A stretch of 6,553 bases of DNA, from positions 1 through 6,553 of the forward strand of contig JAGLQR010000101.1 in the NCBI GenBank assembly GCA_023136725.1. The letters run 5' to 3'. The notes under the pieces are model-generated. The model was not told where the DNA came from. It was given only the letters and a program-made list of their open reading frames with translations, and searched no databases. Shown piece by piece: positions 5,261 to 6,553 of this stretch. The position numbers were made by a program, and so were the translations under genes. This DNA is from Candidatus Aminicenantota bacterium (GTDB lineage: Bacteria; Acidobacteriota; Aminicenantia; UBA2199). Each line of letters opens with the position of its first letter. Within the stretch, counting starts at the first letter, position 1.

Positions 5261-6367
5261 TTAAATAAATATTTCTTTTGCCTTTTCTTCTTCTATGACT
5301 TTAAGTTTTTCCTGCAGCTCTTTTTCTTTAAGCTTCTTATGTTTTTTAATTTCCTCTTTTTTTTTCATCATCTCTTTTTTCATTTTTGTATGCTCTTTAA
5401 TAAGATGAAGTTTTTCTTTATGAAGATTGCCATCCGCATCACGCCAGACCCTTACTTTATTAACAATTTCAGGAATACGAATATGAATATCATGGTCTCC
5501 AAAATGGAGCCCTTTGCCCCCGAAGAACATAGCTCCGGGAAATGATCTCTCACCAAGTTCAGCAGTGATATTCTTTACTTTCTTATGCCTGAAGATTTTG
5601 ATCTTTATCTTGTCGCCTTTCTTCTTTTCGTGAATCGCCTTTGAAACATCTCCGGGGCCTTTAATTGTAAGCCCTTCGATCTTGAGGATAACATCACCCG
5701 ACATTAAGCCGGCCTTTGATGCAGCACTGTCCTTTGTCACATTCATGATCAATGCACCGCCACCTTTTTTTACACCAAAATATTTTGAAAAATTATCATC
5801 CATCGTCCTCATCTCAACACCAAGGTAAGCTCTCTTCTTCATCTTCCACTCTTTAAGCCCTTTCAATTTCTTCAGCTCTTTCAATTCTTTCAGGCCACTC
5901 AATTTCCCACGGAATTTGTCACCGAGTATTCTGAACTCATTTGCACCTTGCTTGAAGAAGAACTCATTCATCTTCCTCTTACCTAGAACAACCGACACTG
6001 ACATATTCTTCCCATCACGTACAAATTTAACCTTCACTTTAGTGCCGGGAGCTTTGCTGCTTACAACATCCACAAGGTCATCCGGCCTGCGTGTTTTAGT
6101 ATCACCGACATACTGGATCACATCATACTTTTTCAGCCCTGCTTTAAAAGCAGCTTCATCCTTTGTGACACCTGTCACGAGTACACCGAACTTCACACCG
6201 AACTCTTCTCTGTCATCACCGGAAAGCTTCTCGATATTCACTCCGAGAAATCCCTTCCCTTCTGCTTTTCCTGCATAACTCTGAACTGTAATTACTGCAA
6301 ATATCAGCAGAAAAGTAAGCAGGACAAGATGCGTCCTGCCATGTAGATTCTTCTTTAAAATTTTCAT
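5261..6367 (-). CDS. Exported protein with two PDZ domains and a Lys/Glu-rich coiled-coil tail, no protease domain
   Basis: This encodes 368 residues from ATG 6365-6367, chosen for GGAGG (6373-6377) 5 nt upstream; the upstream in-frame TTG (6377-6379) overlaps that RBS. A signal peptide covers 1-32 (basic start, hydrophobic 14-28, likely cut after Ser-Tyr-Ala). PDZ1 is about 40-128 (FLGVNI, then AAFKAGLKKYDVI, 72-84) and PDZ2 about 180-271 (YLGVEM, then AASKAGLMSGDVI, 215-227), both in the DegP/DegQ/RseP style. The linker contains a leucine-lysine run LKELKELKKLKGLKEW (159-174). After a His-containing stretch (288-295) comes a charged helix 317-365 (KMKKEMMKKKEEIKKHKK and onward) likely to form a coiled coil. 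No serine or metalloprotease catalytic part is present and the gene is intact, so it is probably a periplasmic adaptor or sensor binding C-termini or exposed strands of client proteins. An ECF-like promoter suggests envelope-stress control. The client is unknown. Confidence 0.9.
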   Translation of the reverse strand: MKILKKNLHGRTHLVLLTFLLIFAVITVQSYAGKAEGKGFLGVNIEKLSGDDREEFGVKFGVLVTGVTKDEAAFKAGLKKYDVIQYVGDTKTRRPDDLVDVVSSKAPGTKVKVKFVRDGKNMSVSVVLGKRKMNEFFFKQGANEFRILGDKFRGKLSGLKELKELKKLKGLKEWKMKKRAYLGVEMRTMDDNFSKYFGVKKGGGALIMNVTKDSAASKAGLMSGDVILKIEGLTIKGPGDVSKAIHEKKKGDKIKIKIFRHKKVKNITAELGERSFPGAMFFGGKGLHFGDHDIHIRIPEIVNKVRVWRDADGNLHKEKLHLIKEHTKMKKEMMKKKEEIKKHKKLKEKELQEKLKVIEEEKAKEIFI

Positions 6368-6372
6368 AACTG

Positions 6373-6377
6373 CCTCC
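6373..6377 (-). promoter_or_regulatory. Ribosome binding site that fixes the PDZ gene start
   Basis: Minus-strand GGAGG lies 5 nt before ATG 6367. It overlaps the only upstream in-frame alternative start (TTG at 6379), so that longer form can be excluded with fair confidence. Confidence 0.8.
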
Positions 6378-6396
6378 AATTTGTTTTATTACCTCT

Positions 6397-6425
6397 TTAG
6401 ACAACAGGAGGAGTTAAAAAGTTTC
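6397..6425 (-). promoter_or_regulatory. Candidate ECF (sigma-E-like) promoter of the PDZ gene
   Basis: On the minus strand GAAACTT (6425-6419) is followed after 16 nt by GTCTAA (6402-6397). The classic sigma-E pattern is GGAACTT, 15-19 nt, GTCTAA, so this has one mismatch in thirteen positions. A start near 6389 would give a leader of about 22 nt containing the RBS. The fit of spacing, RBS and a periplasmic PDZ product supports it; which sigma factor reads it is unknown. Confidence 0.5.
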
Positions 6426-6445
6426 AAAGAACATTAATTTTCAAA

Positions 6446-6553
6446 TCACTTCAGATCAATATCAACCTTGTATAGTTCCCACATCTCTTCATCAATATTT
6501 TCCTTCAGATAGTAATATTTCCCATTATATATCTTATAGAATCTGGCAGGCCT
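6446..6553 (-). CDS. C-terminal end of an unrecognised protein (start outside window)
   Basis: The minus strand is open from the window edge to TGA at 6446-6448, giving 35 residues that begin RPARFYKIYNGKYYYLKEN and end YKVDIDLK. The stretch is rich in Tyr, Lys and acidic residues, with no membrane segment or repeat, and resembles ordinary coding sequence. I do not recognise the family. It points the same way as the PDZ gene, whose ATG is 78 nt downstream of this stop, so read-through is possible, but the ECF-like promoter lies between them. It is short, so chance openness cannot be excluded. Confidence 0.55.
   Translation of the reverse strand, partial: RPARFYKIYNGKYYYLKENIDEEMWELYKVDIDLK

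Noticed and set aside
5916..6278. Plus-strand open frame of 120 codons opposite the PDZ gene
   Set aside because: Low-complexity Ser/Thr/Pro/Phe translation typical of the antisense of a Lys/Glu-rich gene, no RBS, and the PDZ protein on the other strand is unmistakable.
1..6553. CRISPR array, tRNA, rRNA or transposase gene
   Set aside because: No regularly spaced direct repeats, cloverleaf sequence, rRNA segment or transposase-like translation was seen on either strand.

Overview
The window looks like bacterial chromosomal DNA of fairly low GC (about 40% by eye). Every complete gene except the Crp/Fnr-type regulator gene has a strong AGGAGG-type ribosome binding site. Sigma-70-like promoters can be proposed for two genes and an ECF (sigma-E-like) promoter for a third. 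The protein set (YeeE/YedE transporter, rhodanese-like protein, DUF6789-type membrane protein, secreted BNR/VPS10-like beta-propeller, periplasmic PDZ protein) suits a Gram-negative (diderm) bacterium, perhaps of the Bacteroidota/Acidobacteriota/Aminicenantes-like or FCB candidate phyla. The phylum cannot be fixed from this sequence, and the strong Shine-Dalgarno use argues mildly against classical Bacteroidia.

Layout, left to right. (1) 1-930, plus strand: the 3' end of a YeeE/YedE-type sulfur-compound transporter, followed 4 nt later by a membrane-anchored rhodanese-like protein that has no catalytic cysteine; the two form an operon. (2) 1019-1450, plus: a small, very methionine-rich four-helix membrane protein with its own promoter and RBS. 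(3) 1507-2223, minus: a Crp/Fnr-family regulator, convergent with the previous gene, with a stable hairpin between them. (4) 2224-2543: a 320-nt gene-free region. It holds a 23-bp dyad upstream of the regulator gene, a perfect 31-bp inverted repeat of REP/MITE type, and a good promoter with an A/T-rich upstream tract for the next gene. (5) 2544-5192, plus: an 882-residue exported protein with about 11 Asp-box (BNR) repeats and a C-terminal FlgD-like Ig domain, starting at GTG. (6) 5261-6367, minus: an exported protein with two PDZ domains and a Lys/Glu-rich coiled-coil tail but no protease domain. A 12-bp hairpin separates it from the converging BNR gene and an ECF-like promoter precedes it. 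(7) 6446-6553, minus: the last 35 codons of an unrecognised gene that continues past the window.

How the genes may work together: the left block (transporter, rhodanese-like protein, DUF6789-type protein, Crp/Fnr regulator) reads as a possible sulfur uptake/handling locus with a local regulator. This is inferred from proximity and family knowledge. The BNR and PDZ genes look like separate envelope/export functions. No tRNA, rRNA, CRISPR array or transposase gene was seen. The observations most worth following are the cysteine-free rhodanese loop with a single cysteine as its last residue, the palindromic repeat with an internal 8-bp duplication, and the ECF-like promoter of the PDZ gene.
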